From the NCBI GenBank assembly GCA_020057445.1, contig JAGVFV010000120.1:1-7487 (forward strand): DNA of 7,487 bases. The letters are read 5' to 3'. The notes under the pieces were generated by a model. That model saw only the letters and a program-made list of their open reading frames with translations, searched no databases and was not told the origin of the DNA. The position numbers and the translations under genes are program-made. The stretch's first letter is position 1, and the number at the start of each line of letters is the position of its first letter. Positions 1 to 6,514 of the stretch are shown piece by piece. The stretch comes from an archaeon. GTDB taxonomy: Archaea > Nanobdellota > Nanobdellia > Woesearchaeales > JAHJEM01.

Positions 1-247
1 CATACACTGTGAGAAGCGGTTTCTTCCTTGACGAGAGCCTCTTGTCTTTCCGGACAGCCGGACGATCGGCATACATCCTTGCGATACTCGTCTCCTGCCT
101 GGCATCGTAAGAGAAGGCGACATACAGATCACGAGAAGAGCCACCCAACAAGCCAAGCGTGAAGACGAAAAAAGAATCCAAATCCCCGTCGGCGATGGCG
201 TCTGCAGCAGCGTGCGGGTTCTCCGCGATAAGATCCTCAAGTCTCAT
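1..247 (-). CDS. Hypothetical protein, 5' part, runs off the left edge
   Basis: This is an open frame of 82 codons read leftward from an ATG at 247-245, with no stop before the window edge, so the C-terminus is missing. The protein begins MRLEDLIAENPHAAADAIAD and continues with a glycine/leucine-rich stretch (about residues 31-37), a short beta-like segment (DLYVAFSYDA) and a very basic region at about residues 60-78 with many Arg and Lys. I do not recognise a family. It is not an obvious NurA, although it sits head-to-head with a HerA gene. The start is supported by a TATA box whose centre lies 26.5 nt upstream of the ATG; no Shine-Dalgarno is seen, so the message is probably leaderless. Codon composition resembles that of herA. 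The reading frame is well supported; the function is unknown. Confidence 0.68.
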   Translation of the reverse strand, partial: MRLEDLIAENPHAAADAIADGDLDSFFVFTLGLLGGSSRDLYVAFSYDARQETSIARMYADRPAVRKDKRLSSRKKPLLTVY

Positions 248-269
248 GCAGGAAAGAAATCAATAATCA

Positions 270-277
270 TATTTAAA
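270..277 (-). promoter_or_regulatory. TATA box of the left-edge gene (leaderless)
   Basis: On the minus strand this reads TTTAAATA, preceded by CAAAGG as a BRE-like element. Its centre (273.5) is 26.5 nt from the A of the ATG at 247, which places transcription start at or within a base of the start codon. Confidence 0.6.
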
Positions 278-329
278 CCTTTGTCGGCACTATTCTGATT
301 CATCTTTGTTGATAATATTCTGCACAAGC

Positions 330-348
330 CTGACGATTGCTGCGTCAG
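330..348. promoter_or_regulatory. Inverted repeat CTGACG-N7-CGTCAG, candidate operator
   Basis: Two perfect 6-bp arms (330-335 and 343-348) flank a 7-bp spacer (ATTGCTG). The repeat lies in the 144-bp divergent region between the left-edge gene and herA, ending 13 bp before the herA TATA box and more than 50 bp from the TATA box of the leftward gene. The position suits a protein that regulates herA or both genes. It could also occur by chance; no second copy was noticed in this window. Confidence 0.3.
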
Positions 349-361
349 TCGTGGCTAAAAC

Positions 362-369
362 TATATAAA
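362..369 (+). promoter_or_regulatory. TATA box of the herA-like gene (leaderless)
   Basis: TATATAAA preceded by TAAAAC. The centre (365.5) is 26.5 nt before the A of ATG 392, so the transcript should begin at the start codon. An earlier ATG at 375 is out of frame and would lie upstream of the predicted transcript start. Confidence 0.65.
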
Positions 370-391
370 CCGAGATGCTCTCCGACAAGAG

Positions 392-2326
392 ATGATCCTT
401 GGCCATATCGTGGGAAAGCTGACGACCCGCGAATTTTCCTTCAAGATAAGCGGAGATGCGAAGAAGTTTGAATACGTCCAGGTCTACCATCCGGAGCACA
501 CGTGGGTCCTTGCGCAGATCATCGAGATCGAAAAGACTCGGGATGAGAGCATCGCAAAGTGCATCGTTATCGGGTACAAGGATCAAGGGAAGATCACTCC
601 TCTCCGTAATCCGTTTGAGCACGGAAGCGAGGTCCTGCAGGCGCAAGACGACTTCATCGCGGACATCATCACAGGGCAAGGGAATGCCTATATCGGAAAA
701 CTCCAGGGAAAAGACATCAAGGTCAGCATCGACCTCAACAAGATCCTCACCAAGCACCTCTGCGTCCTCGCAAAGTCAGGGAGCGGAAAATCCTACACAG
801 TCGGCGTGCTCATCGAAGAGATCGTCGAGCACAACATCCCTGTCCTTGTCATCGACCCGCACGGCGAATATTCTGCAATGAGGAAGAAGAACGACCATGA
901 CAAGAAGCTGCTTCCCCTCTTTGGCATCAGTCCAGAAGCCTACAAGGTGCGCGAGTACGGAGATCCGCAGATAAGCCCTGAAGCGCGCCAGCTTCGCCTG
1001 TCGCAAGAGCTCTCTTCAGAGGAGATCACGCAGCTCTTCCCAGGAAAGCTCAACGCGACACAGCTTGGCATCCTCTATAATGCCATCGGGCATGCGAAGA
1101 AGACGACACTTCCCGCACTCCTCATCAGCCTTGAGCGAGAAGAGAACAGCGCAAAATGGACACTCATCAACGCCATCTCCTTCCTCCAACGGTCCAACAT
1201 CTTCACTGAGATCGACCTTCCCTACCATGAGATGATCAAAGCAGGAGGAGTCACCACAATCAACCTGAAAGGATATACTCCTGACATCCAGGAAGTGATC
1301 GTCTACAAGCTCTGCTCAGACCTCTTCGAGCTTCGAAAGAAGAACCAGATCAGCCCCTTCTTCCTCGTGATCGAAGAGGCGCAGAACTTCTGCCCGGAAC
1401 GGTCGTTTGGCGAAGCCACAAGCTCAAAGATCCTGCGCACGATCGCAAGCGAAGGGCGGAAGTTCGGACTTGGCCTCTGTGTCATCTCGCAGCGGCCTGC
1501 GCGTATCGACAAGTCAGTCCTCTCCCAATGCTCGACGCAGATCATCCAGAAAGTCACGAATCCCCACGACCTGAAAGCTGTCGCGATGAGTGTCGAAGGA
1601 CTCACGAGCGAAGTGGAAAAAGAGATCCAGAACCTGCCGATAGGCACAGCGCTTCTCACCGGTGTCGCCGACATCCCGCTCTTCGTGACGATCAGGCCAC
1701 GGAAATCCCATCACGGAGGGAGGGAAGTTTCGCCTGTCGAGAAAAAAGAGGATTTCACCAAGAAAGTCGAGGCGTTCAAGCAGGAAGAAGTGCTTCCCGT
1801 CATCAAGCCGCTCATCACTGCAAGCGACATCAGCCTCATGCACGAAGAGAAAGGAACAGTCAAGTCAATACTCATCCCGTGCGTACGACTCACCTGCGAA
1901 GAGAAAGGGCAACGCTTTGACGTCATCGTGGACAGGACGAGCGGAAGGCTCGTGACAAACGTGGATGATTTCTCCACAAAAGAAATCCCTGACCTTTCCG
2001 ACCTGACAAAAGAGGACCTGCTCTGCCTGTCCCAGGCACATAAGAAAGAAACGATCGACGTGGACAATCCGTCGCGCGAGAAGCTCCTCTCAAAAAAGAT
2101 GCTTGTCGAGACTGAAGGGAGCATCATCCTCTCTGACGACTTCATCTTTTCCAAGCTCATCAACCACCAATCATTCACCCCGCTCCAATATGAGACCGTC
2201 AGCTATGACGAGAAGAAGAACGCAGAATACGGCATCATGGACGCGCGAAAGAAACTCTCCGCCTTCACGACCATCATCGACGACGCAGACTGCTTTGTCG
2301 TGAGGTATGAGTTTGAGAAGTCATGA
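392..2326 (+). CDS. herA: HerA-like hexameric P-loop ATPase / DNA translocase with C-terminal extension
   Basis: This 644-residue protein belongs to the HerA/FtsK ATPase superfamily, which forms ring-shaped DNA translocases; classic archaeal HerA works with the NurA nuclease and Mre11-Rad50 in DNA end resection. Residues 1-115 form the N-terminal barrel-like (HAS) region. The Walker A motif is AKSGSGKS at 127-134, followed by the family-typical IDPHGEY at 154-160. The Walker B motif is FLVIEEA at 324-330, with acidic E328/E329. SEGRKFGLGLCVISQRP at 353-369 covers the sensor/arginine region. Residues from about 440 to 644 are an extra domain beyond the roughly 500-residue core; IPCVRL followed by FDVIVDRTSGRLV (about 495-521) looks like a beta-rich module. 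The gene is monocistronic as far as visible, starts leaderless at 392 and has no nurA, mre11 or rad50 neighbour, so it may be one of the HerA-like paralogues (DUF87 proteins) and not true HerA. The ATPase assignment is firm; the exact role is not. Confidence 0.88.
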   Translation: MILGHIVGKLTTREFSFKISGDAKKFEYVQVYHPEHTWVLAQIIEIEKTRDESIAKCIVIGYKDQGKITPLRNPFEHGSEVLQAQDDFIADIITGQGNAYIGKLQGKDIKVSIDLNKILTKHLCVLAKSGSGKSYTVGVLIEEIVEHNIPVLVIDPHGEYSAMRKKNDHDKKLLPLFGISPEAYKVREYGDPQISPEARQLRLSQELSSEEITQLFPGKLNATQLGILYNAIGHAKKTTLPALLISLEREENSAKWTLINAISFLQRSNIFTEIDLPYHEMIKAGGVTTINLKGYTPDIQEVIVYKLCSDLFELRKKNQISPFFLVIEEAQNFCPERSFGEATSSKILRTIASEGRKFGLGLCVISQRPARIDKSVLSQCSTQIIQKVTNPHDLKAVAMSVEGLTSEVEKEIQNLPIGTALLTGVADIPLFVTIRPRKSHHGGREVSPVEKKEDFTKKVEAFKQEEVLPVIKPLITASDISLMHEEKGTVKSILIPCVRLTCEEKGQRFDVIVDRTSGRLVTNVDDFSTKEIPDLSDLTKEDLLCLSQAHKKETIDVDNPSREKLLSKKMLVETEGSIILSDDFIFSKLINHQSFTPLQYETVSYDEKKNAEYGIMDARKKLSAFTTIIDDADCFVVRYEFEKS

Positions 2327-2349
2327 ACGCAGATTGAAATAGTTAATGC

Positions 2350-2367
2350 CAAAAAAAATTATTTTTG
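2350..2367 (+). terminator. Weak hairpin and T5 tract after herA
   Basis: CAAAAA (2350-2355) can pair with TTTTTG (2362-2367) around a 6-nt loop. The tract lies 24 nt after the herA stop. Archaeal termination mainly uses T-rich tracts, so the T5 run is the more meaningful part. Confidence 0.35.
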
Positions 2368-2390
2368 TGACCATTCAACAATAGATAAAA

Positions 2391-2398
2391 TTTATAAA
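2391..2398 (+). promoter_or_regulatory. TATA box of the 114-residue gene
   Basis: TTTATAAA preceded by ATAAAA. The centre (2394.5) is 25.5 nt before ATG 2420, predicting a leaderless transcript that starts at the first ATG. Confidence 0.6.
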
Positions 2399-2419
2399 CG
2401 ACAATTCAGTTCTCTATAC

Positions 2420-2764
2420 ATGGTGATTCCAATGAAAATCGAAAGAGAGTATGCTGTCGCTCAACCAAATAAGAAAGGGCCATATAAATTCTATGGGAGA
2501 TTTATTTGTCACACGGATGATGAAAGCACAAATAATCTTATTGCAATGTATGCGGAAGAGTATTGGATAAGGCAGGGCGGGGATGATTTTGCAGTTTCCT
2601 TTGTTCCCTCCTTGACAGATGGCGTTGCATTCTGGATAAATGCGGCAACGAAACGCAGGGTCAAAGATTTCATGGATTATTCCATAAACCTGCTCATAAA
2701 AGGGTTGGTGGAAGAGCACGGCATTCCAAGATCATCTATTGAAGATAAGGTGAATGCAAAATAG
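2420..2764 (+). CDS. Small hypothetical protein, 114 residues
   Basis: I do not recognise this family. The protein is mixed alpha/beta in character, with no signal peptide, no membrane segment and no cysteine pairs (a single Cys in FICHTDDE). It starts MVIPMKIEREYAVAQP, has an aromatic-rich middle (YKFYGRF, YAEEYW, VAFWIN) and a probable C-terminal helix (RRVKDFMDYSINLLIKGLVEE). Two starts are possible. ATG 2420 fits a leaderless transcript from the TATA box at 2391-2398. ATG 2432 (MKIERE, 110 residues) has GGTGAT at 2422-2427 in front of it with a 4-nt gap, which matches the 16S anti-Shine-Dalgarno. The gene is visibly AT-richer than herA and nrdD, which may mark a different origin. Its TAG stop (2762-2764) touches the stop of the convergent Nudix gene. 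The promoter and clean frame make a real gene likely. Confidence 0.72.
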   Translation: MVIPMKIEREYAVAQPNKKGPYKFYGRFICHTDDESTNNLIAMYAEEYWIRQGGDDFAVSFVPSLTDGVAFWINAATKRRVKDFMDYSINLLIKGLVEEHGIPRSSIEDKVNAK

Positions 2765-3307
2765 TCACTGCCTCAATCTCTTGACTTCCTCCATGACCTC
2801 ATCCCAGTATTTCCCGTGCGGGACGAACTTTTCTGGATTGTTTTTCAGTTCTTTTTTCAGATCCTTGATCGAAACAAACCGGATTGCCTGGACCTCGTCC
2901 TCCTGCAAGCGTAATTTCTTTATGTCTCCATCGAACCTGAGGAAATAGACATAATAGAATTCGTTGTTTCTCAGTTTGTTAAAGACAATGCTCACTTTCT
3001 TGATCTTGGAAAAATGCATGTCAGACTGCCTTGCCTTGATCGACAGCTCCTCTTCAAGCTCGCGAAGCGCAGTTTCCATCGGTTCTTCTCCTGCGCTCAC
3101 ATGGCCTGCTGCAGAGATGTCCCACACAGAAGGATACATGCGCTTGTCCTTTGCGCGAAGCTGCAGCAATATTTCCCCTTTTGCATTGTAGATCCAGATA
3201 TGGCTTGCCCTGTGCCAAAGGCCGGTGTCATGCGCATGGATCGTCGTCGTCCTTTTTCCGGTTATCTTGTTTTGTTCGTCGCAGATGTCAATGATGTCGT
3301 CAGGCAT
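2765..3307 (-). CDS. Nudix hydrolase, YfcD / IPP-isomerase-like subgroup
   Basis: This 180-residue protein hydrolyses, by family, a nucleoside diphosphate linked to another group; the substrate cannot be read from sequence. The Nudix box is at residues 68-90 (GHVSAGEEPMETALRELEEE, then LSI) and matches GX5EX7REUXEEXGU except that the last Gly is Ser89. The metal-binding residues E83, E86 and E87 are present. The upstream part (DEQNKITGKRT at 10-20, GLWHRASHIWIYNAKGEILLQLRAKDK at 29-55) is the pattern shared by E. coli YfcD-type Nudix proteins and type I isopentenyl diphosphate isomerase. The isomerase's catalytic Cys region is replaced here by WDISAAGHV, so a Nudix hydrolase is favoured over an isomerase. 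The start at 3307 is supported by a TATA box 26.5 nt upstream; no Shine-Dalgarno is seen. The gene is convergent with, and directly abuts, the 114-residue gene. Confidence 0.9.
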   Translation of the reverse strand: MPDDIIDICDEQNKITGKRTTTIHAHDTGLWHRASHIWIYNAKGEILLQLRAKDKRMYPSVWDISAAGHVSAGEEPMETALRELEEELSIKARQSDMHFSKIKKVSIVFNKLRNNEFYYVYFLRFDGDIKKLRLQEDEVQAIRFVSIKDLKKELKNNPEKFVPHGKYWDEVMEEVKRLRQ

Positions 3308-3329
3308 GATGAAACTGCGATAGAAGAAT

Positions 3330-3337
3330 GTTTATAA
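3330..3337 (-). promoter_or_regulatory. TATA box of the Nudix gene (leaderless)
   Basis: On the minus strand this reads TTATAAAC, preceded by AAACTG. The centre (3333.5) is 26.5 nt from the A of the ATG at 3307. Confidence 0.55.
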
Positions 3338-3518
3338 CAGTTTTGTTGGCAATGATACGTCACTCTCCAAAGGATACAAGAATTATTTCTGATTCGGGAT
3401 GTGGGCTTTAAGCATGCGTAGATGCCTTGTTCAATTTTCCATATGCGATGAATTGCTATGTTCCAATTGATGAATCAAATAATCTAGCTTAAATCATGCA
3501 CATTTGATAATAAAAAGA
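3338..3518. other. Non-coding stretch upstream of nrdD, nothing recognised
   Basis: This is the upstream part of the 269-bp gap between the Nudix and nrdD genes. The longest small frames are short (for example 19 codons from ATG 3352) and have no fitting promoter or ribosome site. CATGCA occurs twice (3496-3501 and 3527-3532), but I see no convincing operator, tRNA or structured RNA. The length leaves room for regulators of the ribonucleotide reductase operon. Confidence 0.45.
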
Positions 3519-3526
3519 TATTTAAA
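3519..3526 (+). promoter_or_regulatory. TATA box of the nrdDG operon
   Basis: TATTTAAA preceded by AAAAGA. The predicted transcript start is about 3549, giving nrdD a leader of about 28 nt. This differs from the other TATA-linked genes here, whose transcripts start at the ATG. Confidence 0.55.
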
Positions 3527-3576
3527 CATGCAAAATGCTCAAAAGTATTCTCCGTGCATGAGCGCCGGTCAGTACC

Positions 3577-5670
3577 ATGGATATTGCCACAATACGAAAG
3601 CGGGACGGAAGGATCGTTCTCTTTGATGAAGGAAAGATCGCATTTGCCATCTTCAAGGCTGCTCGCGCCGTTGGGGGTCATGACAGGAAGCGGGCGAACG
3701 AGCTTGCGGGAAAAGTCACTGACCTCCTCAAAGCACAGCTTGGAGAAGGGGAGATCCCGACTGTTGAGAAAGTCCAGGACATTGTAGAGAAAGTCCTTGT
3801 GGATAACGGGCACTACAAGACTGTCAAGGCCTACATCCTCTACCGAAAGCAGCATGAGTCGCTCCGGACCACAAAGGAGCTCTTTACCAACATCGACCTC
3901 ATCGACTCCTACCTGGACAGCGAAGACTGGCGGGTGAAAGAGAACGCCAACATGGCATTCTCCCTCCAAGGGCTCAACTGCCACATTTCCTCCATCATCA
4001 GCAGCCAGTACTGGCTGAACAAGATCTACCCTCCAGAAATACGCGAGGCCCATACTGAAGGAAAATTCCACCTCCACGACCTCGGGACGCTTTCTGTGTA
4101 CTGCGTAGGCTGGGACCTCCAGGACCTCCTCCTCACAGGATTCAAGGGAGTGCATGGCAAGATCGAAAGCAAGCCTGCAAAGCATTTCCGGACGATCCTT
4201 GGCCAGATCATCAACTTCTTCTACACACTCCAAGGAGAGGCAGCAGGGGCCCAGGCATTCTCCAACTTCGACACCTACATTGCGCCATTCATCAGGTTTG
4301 ACAACCTCGAGTACAGCCAGGTCAAGCAATCACTGCAGGAATTCATGTTCAACATCAACGTGCCGACACGCGTAGGCTTCCAGACTCCATTCACCAACAT
4401 CACCCTTGACCTCACAGTCCCTGATTTCATGAAGGATGAGCCGGTCATCATCGGAGGAGAGATCCAGCCTGAAAAATACGGCGACTTCCAGAAAGAGATG
4501 GACATCTTCAACAAGGCGCTCGCAGAAGTCAGCCTTGAAGGCGATGCTAAGGGGCGCGTGTTCACCTTCCCCATTCCCACGATCAACATCACCAAGGATT
4601 TTGATTGGAACAACCCGTCTTATGAGCCGATCTGGCAGCTGACTGCAAAATACGGCATCCCCTACTTCTCTAACTTCATCAACAGCGACATGAGCCCGGA
4701 TGACGTCCGGAGCATGTGCTGCCGCCTCCGCCTGGACAAGAGAAGCCTTCGCAAGAAAGGAGGAGGGCTCTTCGGCGCAAACCCTCTCACAGGATCCATC
4801 GGCGTCGTCACGATCAACCTGCCGCAGCTAGGCTTTCTTTCCAAGAGCGAGACAGATTTCTTCCAGCGCCTGGACAAGCTCATGGAACTTGCGAGCGAAA
4901 GCCTTGAGATCAAGCGGAAAGTCCTTGAGAACCTCACTGAAAAAGGGCTCTTTCCCTACAGCAGGTTCTACCTGCGCTATATGAAGCAGAGGTTCGGCGA
5001 ATACTGGAAAAATCACTTCTCGACAATCGGCATCGTCGGAATGAACGAAGCTTGCATAAACTTCCTCGGCGTGCCCATCAGCGACCCCGAAGGAGCAGCA
5101 TTTGCCCACCGCGTTCTTGACCATATGCGGCAGAGACTCGAGACATACCAGCAAAAGCATAATACCATCTACAACCTCGAGGCGACACCTGCAGAAGGCA
5201 CAAGCTATAGGCTAGCAAGGATCGACAAGAAAAAATACCCAGACATCACCACAGCCGGAAAAAGCGCGCCATACTACACCAACTCCACGCACCTTCCTGT
5301 CAGCCATACTGATGACATCTTCGAGGCGCTCCGCATGCAGGATCCCCTCCAGACAAAATACACAGGAGGCACAGTTTTCCATACCTTCATCGGCGAAGAG
5401 CTCACCCCTGATGGGGCAAAGATCCTGGTGAAGAAGATCACAGAGAACTTCCACCTTCCATACATCACGCTCACACCGACATTCAGCATATGCCCGGACC
5501 ATGGCTACCACGCGGGAGAGCACTATGCATGCCCGACGTGCAGCTGCACGTGCGAAGTCTACTCACGGATCGTCGGCTACCTTCGCCCGGTCGGCCAGTG
5601 GAACGCCGGAAAACAAGAAGAATTTAAAGAACGAAAGGAATTCCTCCCTCACATCGAGGTCATGTCATGA
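3577..5670 (+). CDS. nrdD: Anaerobic (class III) ribonucleoside-triphosphate reductase
   Basis: This 697-residue glycyl-radical enzyme reduces ribonucleoside triphosphates to deoxyribonucleotides without oxygen. Residues 1-95 are an ATP-cone (VxKRDG-like IRKRDGRIVLFDEGKI, then YILYRKQHE), the allosteric activity site. The catalytic barrel follows: HLHDLGTLSVYCVGWDL at 165-181 carries C176, and SMCCRLRLD at 379-387 carries C381/C382, the candidate thiyl-radical and redox cysteines. The C-terminus has the zinc module, SICPDHGYHAGEHYACPTC (637-655) with further Cys at 657 and 659, and the radical-bearing glycine G667 in RIVGYLRP, followed by WNAGKQEEF. The length is normal for archaeal and Thermotoga-type NrdD. 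ATG 3577 is the only credible start because the in-frame codon at 3559-3561 is a stop, and the ATP-cone begins at once. No clear Shine-Dalgarno precedes it. The gene overlaps nrdG by four bases. Confidence 0.97.
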   Translation: MDIATIRKRDGRIVLFDEGKIAFAIFKAARAVGGHDRKRANELAGKVTDLLKAQLGEGEIPTVEKVQDIVEKVLVDNGHYKTVKAYILYRKQHESLRTTKELFTNIDLIDSYLDSEDWRVKENANMAFSLQGLNCHISSIISSQYWLNKIYPPEIREAHTEGKFHLHDLGTLSVYCVGWDLQDLLLTGFKGVHGKIESKPAKHFRTILGQIINFFYTLQGEAAGAQAFSNFDTYIAPFIRFDNLEYSQVKQSLQEFMFNINVPTRVGFQTPFTNITLDLTVPDFMKDEPVIIGGEIQPEKYGDFQKEMDIFNKALAEVSLEGDAKGRVFTFPIPTINITKDFDWNNPSYEPIWQLTAKYGIPYFSNFINSDMSPDDVRSMCCRLRLDKRSLRKKGGGLFGANPLTGSIGVVTINLPQLGFLSKSETDFFQRLDKLMELASESLEIKRKVLENLTEKGLFPYSRFYLRYMKQRFGEYWKNHFSTIGIVGMNEACINFLGVPISDPEGAAFAHRVLDHMRQRLETYQQKHNTIYNLEATPAEGTSYRLARIDKKKYPDITTAGKSAPYYTNSTHLPVSHTDDIFEALRMQDPLQTKYTGGTVFHTFIGEELTPDGAKILVKKITENFHLPYITLTPTFSICPDHGYHAGEHYACPTCSCTCEVYSRIVGYLRPVGQWNAGKQEEFKERKEFLPHIEVMS
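5656..5660 (+). promoter_or_regulatory. Shine-Dalgarno sequence of nrdG inside the nrdD end
   Basis: GAGGT lies 6 nt before ATG 5667 within the last codons of nrdD. It decides the nrdG start and implies translation from the shared mRNA. Confidence 0.65.
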
Positions 5671-6347
5671 ACATCGGGGGATTCACCAAGCAAAGCCTCA
5701 TAGACTACCCGGGAAGGATCGCCTGCATCATCTTCACCAAAGGATGCACCCTTCAATGCCCTTTCTGCCATAATCCAGGGCTTGTCAACGGGAGCACCCC
5801 TGACATTTCCGAAGAGACTGTCTTTTCCCATCTGCAGAAGAACCAGAAACTACTCGACGGAGTCGTCATCACAGGAGGAGAGCCGACCTTGCATAAAGAC
5901 CTGCCACGATTCCTCCGGCAGATCAAGGAACGAGGGTTATCTGTGAAGCTTGACACGAACGGGACCAATCCTGCCATGCTTGACAAGATCATCAACGAAG
6001 GACTTGTCGACTATCTCGCCATGGACATCAAGGCACCGCTGACGCTAACTTCTTATCAGAAATTATGTGGAAAGAAACTCAATGCAAACGACCTTGACTC
6101 GATCAAGGAATCGATCATCGCGATCAAGCAATCAGGGCTTCCCCATGAATTCCGTACGACCGTGATAAAGGAATTGCACACCAAGGAAGACATCCTCGCC
6201 ATGGCAGAATTGACCAAAGGAAGCACGTATTACTTGCAACGGTTCAAGAACACGACAACACTCGACCCGACATTCAAGCTGTACACTTCATATTCTAAAG
6301 AAGAATTGGCAGAGATGACGAAGGGACTGGGAGTGAAGGTGAGGTGA
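5667..6347 (+). CDS. nrdG: Anaerobic ribonucleotide reductase activating protein, radical SAM
   Basis: This 226-residue protein is the activase that cleaves S-adenosylmethionine at a 4Fe-4S cluster and generates the glycyl radical on NrdD. The cluster motif CxxxCxxC is C27, C31 and C34 in TKGCTLQCPFCHN. The SAM-contacting GGEPTL is at 70-75, TNGT at 97-100 and MDIKAPL at 119-125. The N-terminus MNIGGFTKQSLIDYPGRIACIIF is characteristic of archaeal and Thermotoga-type NrdG. The protein is longer than E. coli NrdG (about 154 residues) and carries an extra C-terminal segment, as in the PflA-like subgroup. The start at 5667 overlaps the nrdD stop as ATGA and has GAGGT 6 nt upstream, which points to translational coupling in a two-gene operon. 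A fourth cysteine, C134 (KLCGKK), lies outside the cluster motif. Confidence 0.96.
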   Translation: MNIGGFTKQSLIDYPGRIACIIFTKGCTLQCPFCHNPGLVNGSTPDISEETVFSHLQKNQKLLDGVVITGGEPTLHKDLPRFLRQIKERGLSVKLDTNGTNPAMLDKIINEGLVDYLAMDIKAPLTLTSYQKLCGKKLNANDLDSIKESIIAIKQSGLPHEFRTTVIKELHTKEDILAMAELTKGSTYYLQRFKNTTTLDPTFKLYTSYSKEELAEMTKGLGVKVR

Positions 6348-6514
6348 AGGTGCTCCCGCCGAGCCTTCCTAGAATTGTGAAACCTTTCTTTGGGTCTCTC
6401 GTTATGTAAACAACCTCCTTTTTGTCGTGCAGAGAAGTATACATATCTTTCGTTTTATAATGCAGAAATGGTCTGACATTGGGAAAAAGAGCTGCTGGGA
6501 AGTGGCGGAACTTA
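6348..6514. other. Spacer between nrdG and the convergent unknown gene, with a doubtful small minus-strand frame
   Basis: The 167-bp spacer holds T-rich tracts for both directions: T runs on the plus strand after nrdG, and AAAAA at 6484-6488, which is T5 on the minus strand 27 nt past the stop of the unknown gene. A minus-strand frame open from 6570 to 6295 crosses it. Its middle (KKEVVYITRDPKKGFTILGR) looks more protein-like than chance, but both ends overlap real genes and its internal ATG at 6444 has no properly spaced promoter. I do not call it a gene; it may be a decayed one. Confidence 0.3.
6385..6423 (+). terminator. T-rich tracts after nrdG, candidate archaeal terminator
   Basis: TTTCTTT (6385-6391) and TTTTT (6419-6423) follow the nrdG stop by 38 and 72 nt on the coding strand. 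Archaeal RNA polymerase stops at such runs. No strong hairpin was seen. Confidence 0.35.

Noticed and set aside
290..757. Minus-strand open frame of 155 codons across the herA promoter and 5' end
   Set aside because: It lies antisense to the conserved HerA N-terminal region and would span the divergent promoters. It is an artefact of GC-biased codon positions.
2765..3307. Type I isopentenyl diphosphate isomerase
   Set aside because: The catalytic Cys region of the isomerase is replaced by WDISAAGHV and a near-complete Nudix hydrolase box is present.
3305..3393. Possible C/D-box guide RNA (ATGATGA at 3305-3311 and CTGA at 3390-3393)
   Set aside because: The C box coincides with the start of the Nudix gene, the internal D' and C' boxes are missing, and the spacing is too long.
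3484..4329. Minus-strand open frame of 281 codons opposite nrdD
   Set aside because: nrdD in the other strand has full family motifs, and this frame has low-complexity Val/Glu/Leu composition and no promoter. It is a shadow of nrdD codons.
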